A stretch of DNA of 64,000 bases from Agrilactobacillus yilanensis (GCF_003946725.1 NZ_RHOY01000003.1:210424-274423); one strand, 5' to 3'. Positions 52,843 to 63,741 are shown, numbered from the stretch's first letter. Numbers and translations are program-made. Notes: generated from the sequence alone by a model not told the origin.

Positions 52843-54153
52843 ATGATTAAACATCTGGAAAAATATTTTGAATTTGATGAATTAAACACCAATTGGCATA
52901 AAGAATTACTTGCCGGTGTAACAACATTCATCAGTATGAGTTACATCCTATTTCTAAATCCTACTATCTTAGGTGCTGCTGGAATGGACAAGGGTGCTGT
53001 TTTCACAGCAACCGCCTTAGCCAGTGCCATCGGCTGTATTATGATGGGGCTTTATGCCAAGTATCCAATCGCATCTGCACCTTCTTTGGGGATCAACGCT
53101 TTTTTTGCTTATACCGTGTGTATCGGAATGAAAGTTCCTTGGCAAACAGCTTTAGCAGGCGTTATGTTAGCGTCTATCCTATTCACATTAATTACAATAT
53201 TTAAATTACAAGATATTATTATTCGAGCAATTCCAGCTGATTTAAAGTCAGCTATTTCTGCAGGTATTGGTTTATTTATTGCTTTTATCGGACTGCATGA
53301 AGGTGGCTTAATTGTTAAAAATAGTTCAACGCTTGTATCCCTCGGTAGTTTAACAACACCCACTGTTTGGCTGACAATTTTTGGTTTATTGATTTCTGCA
53401 ATTTTAATGATTCGAAATGTCCCCGGTGCTATTTTTATCGGAATGGTTTTAACTTCCTTGCTGGGTATTATAACGCAACTAATTCCGTTACCAACAGGCA
53501 TTGTATCGGCTGTCCCTAGTATTAGTTCGACGTTTGGGGCGGCTATTACAAATATTCCAAAAATTAATTCCGTACAATTATGGGTCGTTGTCTTAACTTT
53601 CTTATTAGTGACTTTTTTTGATACCGCTGGAACCTTAGTTGGCTTAGCTCAGCAAGCCGGATTTATGAAAAACGGGACGATGCCACGAGCTAAAAAAGCA
53701 CTGTTGACAGACTCAGTTGCCATGTTTTCTGGTTCCTTGTTTGGGACATCCCCAGTAGGCGCCTATGTTGAATCGTCAGCAGGGATTGCCGTTGGCGGTC
53801 GTTCCGGAATGACGGTTGTCTTTACAGGCATTTTATTTATTCTAGGCATGTTCTTTTCACCTTTGCTGACTGTCGTTACCAGTCAAGTCACTGCACCTGC
53901 TCTAATTATTGTTGGTGTTTTAATGGCTAGTCATCTATCCAGTATTAATTGGAAAAAATTAGAAATTGCAATTCCTGCATTTTTAATTATCATCGGTATG
54001 CCTTTAACCTATTCAATTGCTGATGGCTTAGCTTTGGGGATGATCACCTATCCAATTACCATGTTAGCTGCCAAACGTGGCAAAGAAATTCCGCCAGCAA
54101 TGTACATTCTAGCTGTCATTTTCATCGGCTTTTTATGGATCTTAAATCGTTAA
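52843..54153 (+). CDS. pbuG: AzgA/PbuG-type purine permease
   Basis: A 436-residue membrane transporter with about 13 hydrophobic segments. ELLAGVTTFISMSYILFLNPTIL (about 21-43), SAPSLGINAFFAYTV (about 78-92), FFDTAGTLVGLAQQAGF (about 259-275) and GTSPVGAYVESSAGI (about 302-316) are signatures of the AzgA-like adenine/guanine/hypoxanthine family. RBS GGAGG. Single gene with its own promoter, structured leader and terminator. Which purine base it carries is not decidable. Confidence 0.9.
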   Translation: MIKHLEKYFEFDELNTNWHKELLAGVTTFISMSYILFLNPTILGAAGMDKGAVFTATALASAIGCIMMGLYAKYPIASAPSLGINAFFAYTVCIGMKVPWQTALAGVMLASILFTLITIFKLQDIIIRAIPADLKSAISAGIGLFIAFIGLHEGGLIVKNSSTLVSLGSLTTPTVWLTIFGLLISAILMIRNVPGAIFIGMVLTSLLGIITQLIPLPTGIVSAVPSISSTFGAAITNIPKINSVQLWVVVLTFLLVTFFDTAGTLVGLAQQAGFMKNGTMPRAKKALLTDSVAMFSGSLFGTSPVGAYVESSAGIAVGGRSGMTVVFTGILFILGMFFSPLLTVVTSQVTAPALIIVGVLMASHLSSINWKKLEIAIPAFLIIIGMPLTYSIADGLALGMITYPITMLAAKRGKEIPPAMYILAVIFIGFLWILNR

Positions 54154-54176
54154 TCCCAATCGTGATAAAACTTATA

Positions 54177-54216
54177 AAACACATGATCAATCTCTGTTGA
54201 TTCGTGTGTTTTTTTA
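54177..54216 (+). terminator. Terminator of the purine permease gene
   Basis: AAACACATGATCAA pairs with TTGATTCGTGTGTTT, followed by a T run. Confidence 0.85.
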
Positions 54217-54230
54217 TTCAAAATTTCGTC

Positions 54231-54262
54231 AAAAAAAGAGACCCAGTTAAAAACTGGATCCC
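54231..54262 (-). terminator. Terminator of the rhamnoside cluster transporter gene
   Basis: GGATCCAGTT and AACTGGGTC form the stem; seven T follow on the minus strand. Confidence 0.85.
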
Positions 54263-54280
54263 TTAGACAATCAGCTAAAC

Positions 54281-55594
54281 TTAAGCTTCATCACTATTCT
54301 TTACAGCTGCTTTTTTGCCTTTCTTTTCAGGCAATGTTGGATCGTTGACTTCGTATTTTCTGAGTAAACGCATTACTTGTGTCAAGCAAATCCCGTAAAT
54401 AGCAACAAAGACAACTAAGATATAGAATAATAATTTTGCAGAATAGTTCATGATAACAGGTGTAATTAAGGCAAAAGCTGCCGTAATTGCACGGACAATC
54501 CCTAATGAAAGACCGGTAAATGAAGCACGTGCATTAACTGGGTAGAATAATTGTGTCCAAATTTTGTATTGCGGTTCCCCACAGAGGACACAGCCCAATT
54601 GATAAAGTACATAACAAGCCGCAAAGACAAGCCACAAGTTACTTAATGCACCGGCGATTAATAAGGCAACAAAAGCACCAATAACCCCAACGAACATCAA
54701 TGGATAACGCGCTTTTGTATCAGAAATTCTTAAGTAAATCATCCCAACGATAAAGGCTAAGATATTACCAATTAAAGCAATTGCTGTAGCAATCGCTGTA
54801 GATTGGTGATCAATGATTACAACGAAGTAATTGACAAACATCCCAAACGTATTAGCTGGTAAATTCCAGAACAAGTAGAAAGTCGTCAAGACAATCAATG
54901 ACATTAGATAACGTCTTTGTTTCAACATATCTCTAAGCGAAACTTTTTCAACTTCTTCTTCAACTTCATCCGTATCTGGATTTGTAACAACCAAACCTGT
55001 TTCGATTTGCTGGAATTTCTTAGAAGAAACCCGTACAAGCCAGTTAATAAACGCAACTGCACCGATCCAAATGAATAAATATCTAGCAGACATCATACCC
55101 ATCTTCGAAGTCAAGAAACCGATAAACTGAGATAAAATAATCCCCATCGTCCAGAACAATTGAGTTGAACTTAAAGCTCGACCATAATGCTCTTTTGACA
55201 TACGTTCTGAAATAACGGCGAGTGACGTTGGCAAATCGGCCCCGGAAGCAAAACCTGAAATAAATAACCCAATAAATAATATCGTCATATTTGGTGCAAA
55301 ACCAACAGTCAACGTCCCAATCGTTACGAATAAAATATCAATATTGAAGACTCGGACTCGACCAAACCGATCTGATAACCAGCCACCTGACATGGCCCCT
55401 AAAGCAATTGCAATTGTTAACACCGTGTTGACACTACCAGAAACAATTGGTTCCATATTATAATGCATCGTCCATAGTGGTAAAGCCACACCAGTACTTA
55501 CAATAATGGCTGCATCTAGATAAGATGCAATCCCCGCAACTAACACTAACGCTATCTCAGCGCCACTCATTTTACTCTTTTTTACAGTGTTCAT
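54281..55594 (-). CDS. MFS sugar transporter of the rhamnoside cluster
   Basis: A 437-residue major facilitator with 12 transmembrane segments and a central charged loop (about 195-225, Glu-rich). GGWLSDRFGRVRVFN (about 77-91) is the loop 2-3 motif of sugar porters, and ISGFASGADLPTSLAVISERM (about 113-133) resembles the helix 4-5 motif. It follows the rhamnosidase gene by 29 bases, so a rhamnoside or rhamnose is the likely substrate. RBS GGAGGG. Confidence 0.82.
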   Translation of the reverse strand: MNTVKKSKMSGAEIALVLVAGIASYLDAAIIVSTGVALPLWTMHYNMEPIVSGSVNTVLTIAIALGAMSGGWLSDRFGRVRVFNIDILFVTIGTLTVGFAPNMTILFIGLFISGFASGADLPTSLAVISERMSKEHYGRALSSTQLFWTMGIILSQFIGFLTSKMGMMSARYLFIWIGAVAFINWLVRVSSKKFQQIETGLVVTNPDTDEVEEEVEKVSLRDMLKQRRYLMSLIVLTTFYLFWNLPANTFGMFVNYFVVIIDHQSTAIATAIALIGNILAFIVGMIYLRISDTKARYPLMFVGVIGAFVALLIAGALSNLWLVFAACYVLYQLGCVLCGEPQYKIWTQLFYPVNARASFTGLSLGIVRAITAAFALITPVIMNYSAKLLFYILVVFVAIYGICLTQVMRLLRKYEVNDPTLPEKKGKKAAVKNSDEA

Positions 55595-55623
55595 ACTTGC
55601 CCTCCTAAGTCATATTTAGGTCA

Positions 55624-58341
55624 TTAATTCATTGTAGATGTGTAACTAAACTGATAATGCCCAGAACCGATTTCAAAGCCCACTGCATCTTCAGGGATAA
55701 CAGCCACTTTTTCGTCAACTTCATCAAAAATTTCAAATTCTGGACCATTCATAAATGTGTAAGTCTGTTGCTGTTTTTCTTGAAATTTAAAATCAGCACA
55801 TTGATTGGTCACTTGATTAACTTGTTCAATCACAGCAGCTTTATCTTTAACATTGGGCAAAACAACAACCGCTGTCGTATTCGCAGGTATTGTAACCGTC
55901 ATTTTAAGTTCAGAAGCCTCTAATTGCCAAGTGCAGGCTAGTGAACCGTAACTTGTTTCTAACTGACACTGGCAGTGACCAATCTTTTGATTAGGCAGCG
56001 GCGCAATCATTGATTTTTCAAATCCTGGTCGTAGCTGTGACAAGCCACCAACATAGGCATATAGCCACGCACCGATTGAGCCATAAGCATAATGATTAAA
56101 GGAATTCATATCATCTGACCAAAATGAGCCATCTACTTTAATGCCATCCCAGTGTTCCCAAACCGTTGTTGCACCATGTTTTACTTGATAAAGCCAAGAA
56201 GGAAAATCATCGTTAAATAATAGCTTATAAGCAAGGTCTCCATGTCCAGTTTCCGTTAAAACATGGCATAAATATGGTGTCCCCAAGAAACCAGTATTCA
56301 AATGATCATTATTTTTTGCCAATAGCGCCACTAAATTATCTGCAATCGCCGCAACATTTTCTTTTTGAGCCAATTCAAACTCTAAAATCAAAATATTAGC
56401 TGTCTGCGTATTCGTGATTGGATGAACGCCATCTGGTAGATAATTGGCTTGAAAAGCTGCTTTAATGCGCTGATACAAATCACGGTATTCATTGTAATCT
56501 GACATCTTCCGCAATAATTTTGCAGATTTTGCCAAAATTTTAGTGGAATACGCATAATAAGCCGTTGCTGCTAAAGCACCATCTGTTGCACCATAATAGC
56601 TGTCTTCCGTTGAATCTAAGCCGACCCAATCCGCTAATTGCAAGCCGGTGTTCCATAAAACTTCATTACTGCCTTGGCTTCTAATATAGTCAACCCAAGT
56701 TTTCATACTATCGTATTGTCTATTCAAAATAGCTAAGTCACCATAAGCTTGATACAGCGTCCACGGAATAATAGTGGCTGCATCGCCCCAAGCCGCCGTT
56801 GTATCACTTAAACCATCCCCAAATAGACCGTTAATAATATCAGGAATAATAACCGGAACTGATCCGTTTTGTAATTTTTGATCAATTGTCAAATCCGTCA
56901 ACCATTTCCAGAAAAAGCGATTAACATTACGGTTAAAAGTCGCCGTCTTTGCAAAAATCTGAGCATCCGCGGTCCAGCCTTGGCGCTCATCTCTTTGCGG
57001 ACAATCTGTCGGGATATCCACAAAATTGTCTAATTGTGACCATTCAATGTTACTTTGCAATTGATTGATTTCTTTGTTAGCGGTTTCAAAGATACCCGTT
57101 TTTGCGGTAGCGCTAGAAATTGCAATGCCCAAAAACTGTGCTGCTGTGACAGCATCACTAAAACCAGATAGGCGAACATATCTAAAACCATGATATGTAA
57201 AGTGAGGTTCATAGCGTTTACGATTATTAGGTTGAATGACAAACGTATCCGTCGCTGCAGCGGATCGCAAATTTGCGTTATAGAAATTCCCAGCTTGATC
57301 TAAGACTTCACCATAAGCCAATTCAATTTTGCCAATATTATTAATGTTTTGGAATTGTACCCAACCCACCATATTTTGGCCCATATCTAACACTGTATTC
57401 CCCGCTGGATCCTTAAATATTGCAACCGGTTTTATTGTCTTAATTTGTTGCACAGCAGGCCCTTCTTGAGGCACCAGACTAGCTTTGGTGCGCTTAAAGG
57501 TTACAAATTTTCCATTCGTCGGTGTTTCCAGATATTCATCATAGTATTCCCCATCGTAAATATCAGACATCACCACATTGGAATAGTCTAAGCACCAATC
57601 TTGATCGGTCGAGATTACAATTTTTTGATTGTCCAACGTCCAGATAACTAATTGTGCAATTACTGCATTACAATTACCATAAACATCCCGATCCCCATGC
57701 CAACCTAAATATCCAGAATACCAACCTTCACCAACTTGAATACTCAAATCATTTTCGCTGGCCTTGAGCATATCTGTCACATCATAGGATTGAAATTGCA
57801 CATGGTGGTCATAATCAGTAAAGCCTGGTCTGAGATAGTCTGAACCAACCTTATGTTGATTCAAGCGTGCTTCATAAACCCCTAACGCCGAAATATAAAG
57901 TCGCGCTTTTTTAATATCTGACTTAAGTTCAAAAAGCTTCTTAGCAATAAACGGCCGATGATACGTTTTTCCATTTACAGTCACAACTTCAGTTTGTTTT
58001 GGCGTAATCCAAGTCCCTTGCCAATCCGAAATCGGCGTTTCAAAATAAATGGTCTCGGACCAATCACTGACTTCTTGCGTTGTCGTCACTTTGACACGAA
58101 CAAAATATTTCGTTGCAGCAACTAAAGCAGCGCCTTTATACGGAATATGGGTTGATTTTTTAGAAATTTCAGAGTAATTCCAAATGATCTTGTCAAAGTC
58201 TTTATCCACAGCCATTTGTAAATGAAAAGTCTTTTGTATGACATTATTTGTATCACTCTTGATTTTCCAAGAAAAGGTAGGATCAACGATTCCAATCACA
58301 TTTTTAGCATCATTGCAGTTTAAATTTTCAACTTTTAACAT
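55624..58341 (-). CDS. Alpha-L-rhamnosidase, GH78
   Basis: A 905-residue glycoside hydrolase releasing L-rhamnose from glycosides. N-terminal beta domains come first (FSWKIKSD and ISALGVYEARLN blocks), then the Bac_rhamnosid (alpha/alpha)6 catalytic barrel with DCPQRDERQGWTADAQ at about 440-456 (general acid Glu) and a second acidic block DWVGLDSTEDSYYG near 568-581. The C-terminal beta-sandwich begins near 780. No signal peptide, so it works inside the cell on imported rhamnosides, in line with the transporter encoded next to it. A cre site lies upstream. Confidence 0.93.
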   Translation of the reverse strand: MLKVENLNCNDAKNVIGIVDPTFSWKIKSDTNNVIQKTFHLQMAVDKDFDKIIWNYSEISKKSTHIPYKGAALVAATKYFVRVKVTTTQEVSDWSETIYFETPISDWQGTWITPKQTEVVTVNGKTYHRPFIAKKLFELKSDIKKARLYISALGVYEARLNQHKVGSDYLRPGFTDYDHHVQFQSYDVTDMLKASENDLSIQVGEGWYSGYLGWHGDRDVYGNCNAVIAQLVIWTLDNQKIVISTDQDWCLDYSNVVMSDIYDGEYYDEYLETPTNGKFVTFKRTKASLVPQEGPAVQQIKTIKPVAIFKDPAGNTVLDMGQNMVGWVQFQNINNIGKIELAYGEVLDQAGNFYNANLRSAAATDTFVIQPNNRKRYEPHFTYHGFRYVRLSGFSDAVTAAQFLGIAISSATAKTGIFETANKEINQLQSNIEWSQLDNFVDIPTDCPQRDERQGWTADAQIFAKTATFNRNVNRFFWKWLTDLTIDQKLQNGSVPVIIPDIINGLFGDGLSDTTAAWGDAATIIPWTLYQAYGDLAILNRQYDSMKTWVDYIRSQGSNEVLWNTGLQLADWVGLDSTEDSYYGATDGALAATAYYAYSTKILAKSAKLLRKMSDYNEYRDLYQRIKAAFQANYLPDGVHPITNTQTANILILEFELAQKENVAAIADNLVALLAKNNDHLNTGFLGTPYLCHVLTETGHGDLAYKLLFNDDFPSWLYQVKHGATTVWEHWDGIKVDGSFWSDDMNSFNHYAYGSIGAWLYAYVGGLSQLRPGFEKSMIAPLPNQKIGHCQCQLETSYGSLACTWQLEASELKMTVTIPANTTAVVVLPNVKDKAAVIEQVNQVTNQCADFKFQEKQQQTYTFMNGPEFEIFDEVDEKVAVIPEDAVGFEIGSGHYQFSYTSTMN

Positions 58342-58436
58342 CTACGCCTAATCCTTTCTTTTTAGAATCTACTCAAACTGGTTTACGACACAATTAACGC
58401 ATCACCACCTTTCCGAAAAAGCAGTTCCTTAAAAAT

Positions 58437-58450
58437 AGTAAGCGCTTTCC
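58437..58450. promoter_or_regulatory. cre site upstream of the rhamnosidase gene
   Basis: GGAAAGCGCTTACT on the minus strand contains the AAAGCGCTT core of cre sites, with mismatches only at the ends. It lies about 95 bases before the rhamnosidase start. Confidence 0.6.
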
Positions 58451-58534
58451 GTTTTTTCATTAACGAACGCATCTATACCGATCCCCATAACTTATTTATG
58501 AAATCAGCACAGATGCGCCCGCTAAAACTTACCT

Positions 58535-59371
58535 TTATTTAACTAATGAATCTCCTGTCAAAAAATCAGGATTTGGGTGGATACTAAAACGTTTGGCCAA
58601 GTTCTCAAGATCCTTATCTGTAATCTCAGCTAAGAATTTGCCACCTTGAGATTGAATTGTTGTATAAATCATGGCTGCTTTTTCAGCAGTTTCAATCAAA
58701 CCAAAAGCTTCGTCAATAGAATCACCTGTGCCAAAAATACCATGATGTGGCCAAACAACTAAACGATAATCTGCCATTTTTTCAGCAGTTGCTTCACCAA
58801 TATCGTTGGTGCCAGGCGTCATATAAGGAATAATCCCAATACCTTCAGGGAAGACAACAATTGATTCAGCTTGCATCTTCCAAAGAATGCGGCTGAGTGT
58901 TTTTTCAACCAATGGAACTGTGAAAGTCATAGCTACCAAATTAGTTGGGTGACAGTGCATTACTACCCGTTGACTTGGGTCAATGCCTAAGCGTTTGATA
59001 TGCGTCATCAAATGTGCTGGGAATTCACTGGTTGGTTGCCCACCGTCGTTAAAGCCCCATAATAAATCAGCACTCTTACCATCAGCTGCAATTTTAACTA
59101 AACCGGTATCTCTTTCAGGAAAATCATAAACATTCTTGAAATATCTGCCTGTCCCAGTAACTAAGAAATAAGTACCTTTTAATTCAACAGCATCAAAATC
59201 AATCGGAATGTTACGCTTAACTTCATGAACATCCTCAAAATCTTTAACTTCATCTTCCGTTAAACGTAAGCTAACGTTACCGCCATTCCGTTCATCCCAG
59301 CCATGTTCATATAAGTGGCTTGTAATTTTACGCATTTCCGTAACGTAAGTAGATTCAATAAATTTAGTCAA
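58535..59371 (-). CDS. rhaD: Rhamnulose-1-phosphate aldolase
   Basis: A 278-residue class II zinc aldolase giving dihydroxyacetone phosphate and L-lactaldehyde. [13 protein letters not shown] (about 19-31), TGTGRYFKN (about 72-80), HLMTHIKRL and [14 protein letters not shown] (about 137-150) with [10 protein letters not shown] (about 209-218) supply the zinc-binding His residues. The start is TTG at 59369-59371 with GGGAG 8 bases upstream. Last gene of the rhaB-rhaM-rhaA-rhaD operon. Confidence 0.94.
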   Translation of the reverse strand: MTKFIESTYVTEMRKITSHLYEHGWDERNGGNVSLRLTEDEVKDFEDVHEVKRNIPIDFDAVELKGTYFLVTGTGRYFKNVYDFPERDTGLVKIAADGKSADLLWGFNDGGQPTSEFPAHLMTHIKRLGIDPSQRVVMHCHPTNLVAMTFTVPLVEKTLSRILWKMQAESIVVFPEGIGIIPYMTPGTNDIGEATAEKMADYRLVVWPHHGIFGTGDSIDEAFGLIETAEKAAMIYTTIQSQGGKFLAEITDKDLENLAKRFSIHPNPDFLTGDSLVK

Positions 59372-59406
59372 AATAATATCTCCCTTATCTCTTTTATTAA
59401 AACAGT

Positions 59407-60678
59407 TTACCGTTTGAATTGAACGTCTTTTTCATATTGACGAATATTTGCTAGCCAGTCCATCCCTACTGGAACATTGTTATCTTGGCAGAATTTATCC
59501 CAAACAGCGCCGAATGGATAAGATTTTAATTCTTCAGTTTCAACTAAACGTTGGGTGAAGTCAAAGTTCAATTCATCTTTTTTCATTTGATCGATTGGTG
59601 CTAACATAGCTTGTAACAATGCCTTTTGAGTTGCTCGAGCACCAATAATCCAAGCAGCAATCCGGTTGATTGTAGCATCAAAGTAGTCTAAACCGATATT
59701 CGTTCTGTGTAATTCGTTATCTCTAACTAAAGCCCGCGCAATTCTAATCAAAGCATCATCAAAAATAACAACGTGGTCAGAGTCCCAACGTACTGGCCGA
59801 GAAACGTGTAACATCAAGGCTTTTTCAAGTTTTGCAAATGGGAAGTACGCAGAGAACTTGTCTGAAACATCTTCAGTTGGATGGAAGTGACCAGCATCGA
59901 TTGTCCACATCTTGTCACGGCTTAAAGCATAGTTTTGATAAAATTCATGGGAGCCGACAGTATAAGATTCAATGCCTGTCCCGAATAATTTGCCTTCAAA
60001 GGATTCAGTTGTATTTTTAATATCATATGGTGTTGCGATCATTTCATCTAAAGCAGAAATTAAACGCCGTCTTGGTGTTTCTTTATCAATTGGATTATCT
60101 TTAAAGCCATCTGGAATCCAAACATCATTAACAGACTGTTGGCCTAATGATTCCCCAAAGTAGTTAGCAATTGCCCGCGTCCGTTTGCCATGTTCAATCC
60201 AGAAATCACGGATACCCTTATCTGGGCTAGCTAATGTGAAGTTATTAACAACTTTAGGATGGGAGAAGAAAGTCCCGTTCATATCCAAGCCAATTTTTTC
60301 TTGTTTGGCCCAATCTACCCAATATTTAAAGTCTTCTGGTTCTAATTCATCTAAGTCTTTTTTCTTGTCCGTTACGGCATAAATGGCATGTAATTGCACT
60401 TTATGGCTACCAGGAATTAAGGCTAAAGCTTCATGCAAATCGTTAGCTAATTCGTCAGGTGTTGTCGCAATCCCAGGGTAATTACCAGAAACCCCAATAC
60501 CACCTGTTAATTCAGCACCTGGGAATAAGAAACCATGAATATCGTCACCTTGCCAGCAATGAATGGACAATTTGACATCTTGCAATTGTTTCATAGCGGC
60601 GTCAGTATCAACTCCAAGTTCAGCGTAACGTTCTTTAGCAGCTTCATAGGCAGTATCGATATTTTGTTTTTTGACCAT
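59407..60678 (-). CDS. rhaA: L-rhamnose isomerase
   Basis: A 423-residue TIM-barrel metalloenzyme converting L-rhamnose to L-rhamnulose. [14 protein letters not shown] (about 32-45), [13 protein letters not shown] (about 114-126), IWIPDG-like [11 protein letters not shown] (about 184-194) and [15 protein letters not shown] (about 263-277) bear the metal and substrate ligands. RBS AAAGGAG. Second step of the rhamnose route after the mutarotase. Confidence 0.95.
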   Translation of the reverse strand: MVKKQNIDTAYEAAKERYAELGVDTDAAMKQLQDVKLSIHCWQGDDIHGFLFPGAELTGGIGVSGNYPGIATTPDELANDLHEALALIPGSHKVQLHAIYAVTDKKKDLDELEPEDFKYWVDWAKQEKIGLDMNGTFFSHPKVVNNFTLASPDKGIRDFWIEHGKRTRAIANYFGESLGQQSVNDVWIPDGFKDNPIDKETPRRRLISALDEMIATPYDIKNTTESFEGKLFGTGIESYTVGSHEFYQNYALSRDKMWTIDAGHFHPTEDVSDKFSAYFPFAKLEKALMLHVSRPVRWDSDHVVIFDDALIRIARALVRDNELHRTNIGLDYFDATINRIAAWIIGARATQKALLQAMLAPIDQMKKDELNFDFTQRLVETEELKSYPFGAVWDKFCQDNNVPVGMDWLANIRQYEKDVQFKR

Positions 60679-60720
60679 TATATAAATCTCCTTTAAAATC
60701 TCATTTAAAATCTTAACGTT

Positions 60721-61035
60721 CTAATCTAAGTGGAATACTTCCTTCAAGTCAGTAGCAATTGGGCTGTTGTCTGGATTCGTATCCATCAGTGGTTCCATGT
60801 AAGCCCACCACTTTTTACAAATTTCAGTATTTGCAATTTCATTATATTTTTCGGTATCCGGTACTTCTAAGTAAGCAAATAATTGACCGTTTGCCTTATT
60901 TAAAAAGATTGAATAGTTGGTTGCACCATGATCTTTAAGTTCTTTTTTCATCTCAGGCCATAATTCAGAATGCCGTTTTTGATATTCATCATAGACATCT
61001 TTGTGTAAATACATAATTTGCCCAATACGTTCCAT
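60721..61035 (-). CDS. rhaM: L-rhamnose mutarotase
   Basis: A 104-residue ferredoxin-fold dimer interconverting alpha and beta L-rhamnose. [21 protein letters not shown] (about 9-29) carries the catalytic His region and [17 protein letters not shown] (about 75-91) the C-terminal block. Family length is standard. RBS GAGGAGG. Confidence 0.93.
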   Translation of the reverse strand: MERIGQIMYLHKDVYDEYQKRHSELWPEMKKELKDHGATNYSIFLNKANGQLFAYLEVPDTEKYNEIANTEICKKWWAYMEPLMDTNPDNSPIATDLKEVFHLD

Positions 61036-61069
61036 TTGTAGAACCTCCTCATGATTTAGTTACTTGTTT

Positions 61070-62533
61070 TTAATCAACGACTGCTACTTTTTGTAAAAAA
61101 GCTTGATAGTCGGTTAATACCTGATTATATTGGTCGACCTCGGGTTCATAAGTTTTTAGATCAAAGGATTTAGCCACTAATTGTCGGCCTTGTGCAATGT
61201 TTTCAATCTGTCCTGAAGTAATCATTTGGACTAAAATATTCCCAATTGCGGTGGCTTCACTTGGACCAGCAACTACTTTAACTTTCGCTAAAGTACTCGT
61301 TAACTGATTCATCAAAGCAACATTACTGCCACCACCTACAATGTTTAAAGTGGTAATTGGATGGCCTAAAATATGCCCTAATTTTTCTAATTCATTGGCA
61401 TAGAACAACGATAAGTTACTATAAATTGCCATCATAATTTCACTTGGTGTTTCTGGTACTTTTTGGTTTGTTTCTTGGCAATAGTTTTGTAACTCTTGAA
61501 TCATGTTTTTAGGATTAGAGAAACGCTTGTCATTGACATCAATAAATTGTTGGAAAGGCTTTTCTTCGCCAGCTAATTGGGCTAAATCTGCAAAACTATA
61601 TTGATTGTCATATTCTTTTTTCACACATTGGGCAATCCATAAGCCCATAATATTCTTCAAAAAACGATAAGTGCCATAAGCACCCCACTCATTGGTATAG
61701 TTCTCTTTAAAGGCATCTAAACCGTTTTCAGGTGTATCCAACTCAGCCCCTAATAACGACCAAGTACCAGAACTAATATAAGCCCAATCTTCACCTTTAC
61801 CCGGTGTACCCACCACTGCTGAAGCCGTATCATGGGTCGTGCCAGTAATAACTTCTGTTTCTGGAATATCGTAACGCATATGCCATTTGTGACTCACATT
61901 GCCTAACCAAGTCCCGGCTTCAACGAGTCTAGGAAACTGATCCGGATACACATTAACCTTCTTTAATAGGTCTTTATCAAACAAACCTTCTCTTAAACTA
62001 AGCATTTGTGTTGTAGATGCGTTCGTAACTTCAGTCACCGCATTGCCAGTTAAAACATAACCGATATAATCTGGAATCATCATAATTTTATCCGTTTTTG
62101 CTAACTTAGCCTTGTCTTCTGTAAATAATTGGTATAATGTATTAAAGTCCTGAAACTGGATGCCTGTTTTTTCATAAATATATTCTTTTGGTAAATCACT
62201 GGTTAGATCTTTGATGGCATTGCAGGTCCGATTATCCCGATAACTTACCGGATCGTCTAATTTATTACCGTCATTGCCTACTAATACATAATCTACCGCC
62301 CAAGTATCAATGGCTAAGCGAACATGATCAATATGCATTTTTTTAATTTTCTCTAAGCCACTGAATATTTCGTTAATCAGATGATCAATATTCCAACGAT
62401 CATGCCCATTTTCTTCTGTGAAGCCATTGCTAAAACGATGAACTTCTTGTAACTGAAGTTTGCCGTCTGTCACATTCGCTAGCATTAAGCGTCCACTTGA
62501 TGCTCCAATATCGACTGCAACATAAGATTGCAT
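61070..62533 (-). CDS. rhaB: Rhamnulokinase
   Basis: A 487-residue FGGY-family kinase making rhamnulose 1-phosphate. AVDIGASSGRLMLA (6-19) is the phosphate-1 motif, AIDTWAVDYVLV (about 76-87) follows, TTHDTASAVVGTP (about 233-245) holds the catalytic Asp, and NIVGGGSNVALMNQLTS (about 394-410) the adenosine motif. First gene of the rha operon, divergent from the AraC regulator. RBS AAGAGG. Confidence 0.95.
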   Translation of the reverse strand: MQSYVAVDIGASSGRLMLANVTDGKLQLQEVHRFSNGFTEENGHDRWNIDHLINEIFSGLEKIKKMHIDHVRLAIDTWAVDYVLVGNDGNKLDDPVSYRDNRTCNAIKDLTSDLPKEYIYEKTGIQFQDFNTLYQLFTEDKAKLAKTDKIMMIPDYIGYVLTGNAVTEVTNASTTQMLSLREGLFDKDLLKKVNVYPDQFPRLVEAGTWLGNVSHKWHMRYDIPETEVITGTTHDTASAVVGTPGKGEDWAYISSGTWSLLGAELDTPENGLDAFKENYTNEWGAYGTYRFLKNIMGLWIAQCVKKEYDNQYSFADLAQLAGEEKPFQQFIDVNDKRFSNPKNMIQELQNYCQETNQKVPETPSEIMMAIYSNLSLFYANELEKLGHILGHPITTLNIVGGGSNVALMNQLTSTLAKVKVVAGPSEATAIGNILVQMITSGQIENIAQGRQLVAKSFDLKTYEPEVDQYNQVLTDYQAFLQKVAVVD

Positions 62534-62659
62534 AATGTCACCTCTTAATTAGATTCTTTAGCTTACTGTATGATACAAAATAATAATCTTGATACGTATC
62601 GCTGCTTTACCTTGTCTATAGTTTTCTGCTACAGACTTAATAACTCATTACACTCATTA

Positions 62660-62688
62660 TTTAACCGTTTTCATGGCTGTGCTACAAT
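62660..62688. promoter_or_regulatory. Divergent rhaB/araC-type control region with cre-like site
   Basis: TTTAAC (62660-62665), 17 bases, TACAAT (62683-62688) forms a promoter for the regulator gene. The complement TGAAAACGGTTAAA at 62660-62673 fits the cre consensus with one mismatch and overlaps the -35 element. Confidence 0.5.
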
Positions 62689-62736
62689 AACAGTTAAATT
62701 CATGATGAGTAACATTTTTACAGAGGAGGATTTCAC

Positions 62737-63741
62737 ATGAGTCCGAAAACGCTTGATTATTTCTTGGAATTGAATCCCATCGAAAAAGCTCAAAAAAATA
62801 GCAAACATTTCGAAAATGATATTCCAATGTCTGCCATTAATAATCAGCTCTCATTCAAAGCAGAAGTTCCAGTTTTAAACAATTACTATTTCAAGAATAA
62901 AGATGTCTTTATTCGTAAACATAACCGCTTTGCCCCTTATCCTACCCACACCCATACTTTTTTAGAAATGAATTATATGTTGCAAGGTGAATGCGTCGAA
63001 ATTGTAGACGGTGAAACCCTTCAACTCAAAACAGGTGATCTATTACTGTTAGATGTGGGCTGCAAGCACTCATTAGGTCAACTTTCCGAGAATGATATTT
63101 TAGTAAATATTATGTTTCGGGATCAAGACATTAGCATAAACATGCTTAATGATCTTCGCCGAAATCAAAGTGTCTTTTACGAGTTTTTATTAAATCGAAC
63201 AATTAAAAAAGAAAATCAACGTAAATTTATGATTTTCCAAAATCGGAATGGTAACGAGGTTCAAGATACTTTAAACCATCTGATTGACGAATATATTCAA
63301 TCTAAGGAATTTGCCAATACTATTATCAAAAGCTACCTTTCAATCCTATTAACGCAATTGATTCGAAATTATAACGTTAAAACTAAAGATACTTCACAAT
63401 CTCAACGTTTGATTTTAAAAATACTAAAAGATATTACAAAAAATTACCAGCACATCTCTTTAGAAGCGCTAGCCGTTAAATATAATTACAACAAGAACTA
63501 CTTAAGTAATTTATTCAAAAAAGAAGTTGGTAAGACTTTTTCTGAGACATTGACCCAAGAAAGGTTGATCCATGCACGAACAATGGTCACGTCCACAATG
63601 ATTCCCATCTCTGATATTATCGAAGAAATTGGGATTACTAATAAGAATTTCTTCTACAAGAAATATAAAGAGATCTATCATACAACGCCTGGTGAAGACC
63701 GGACTCAAGCGGATAAAGACTCTATTAGCGCGAACCTATAA
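62737..63741 (+). CDS. AraC-family regulator of rhamnose genes
   Basis: A 334-residue activator. An N-terminal cupin (PYPTHTHTFLEMNYML at about 69-84, GDLLLLDVGCKH at about 103-114) probably binds the sugar. The C-terminal AraC double HTH spans about 225-325, with ISLEALAVKYNYNKNYLSNLFKKEVGKTFSE and a second helix pair ending TTPGEDRTQ. Divergent from rhaB, it is the likely RhaR/RhaS counterpart. RBS GAGGAGG. Confidence 0.88.
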   Translation: MSPKTLDYFLELNPIEKAQKNSKHFENDIPMSAINNQLSFKAEVPVLNNYYFKNKDVFIRKHNRFAPYPTHTHTFLEMNYMLQGECVEIVDGETLQLKTGDLLLLDVGCKHSLGQLSENDILVNIMFRDQDISINMLNDLRRNQSVFYEFLLNRTIKKENQRKFMIFQNRNGNEVQDTLNHLIDEYIQSKEFANTIIKSYLSILLTQLIRNYNVKTKDTSQSQRLILKILKDITKNYQHISLEALAVKYNYNKNYLSNLFKKEVGKTFSETLTQERLIHARTMVTSTMIPISDIIEEIGITNKNFFYKKYKEIYHTTPGEDRTQADKDSISANL

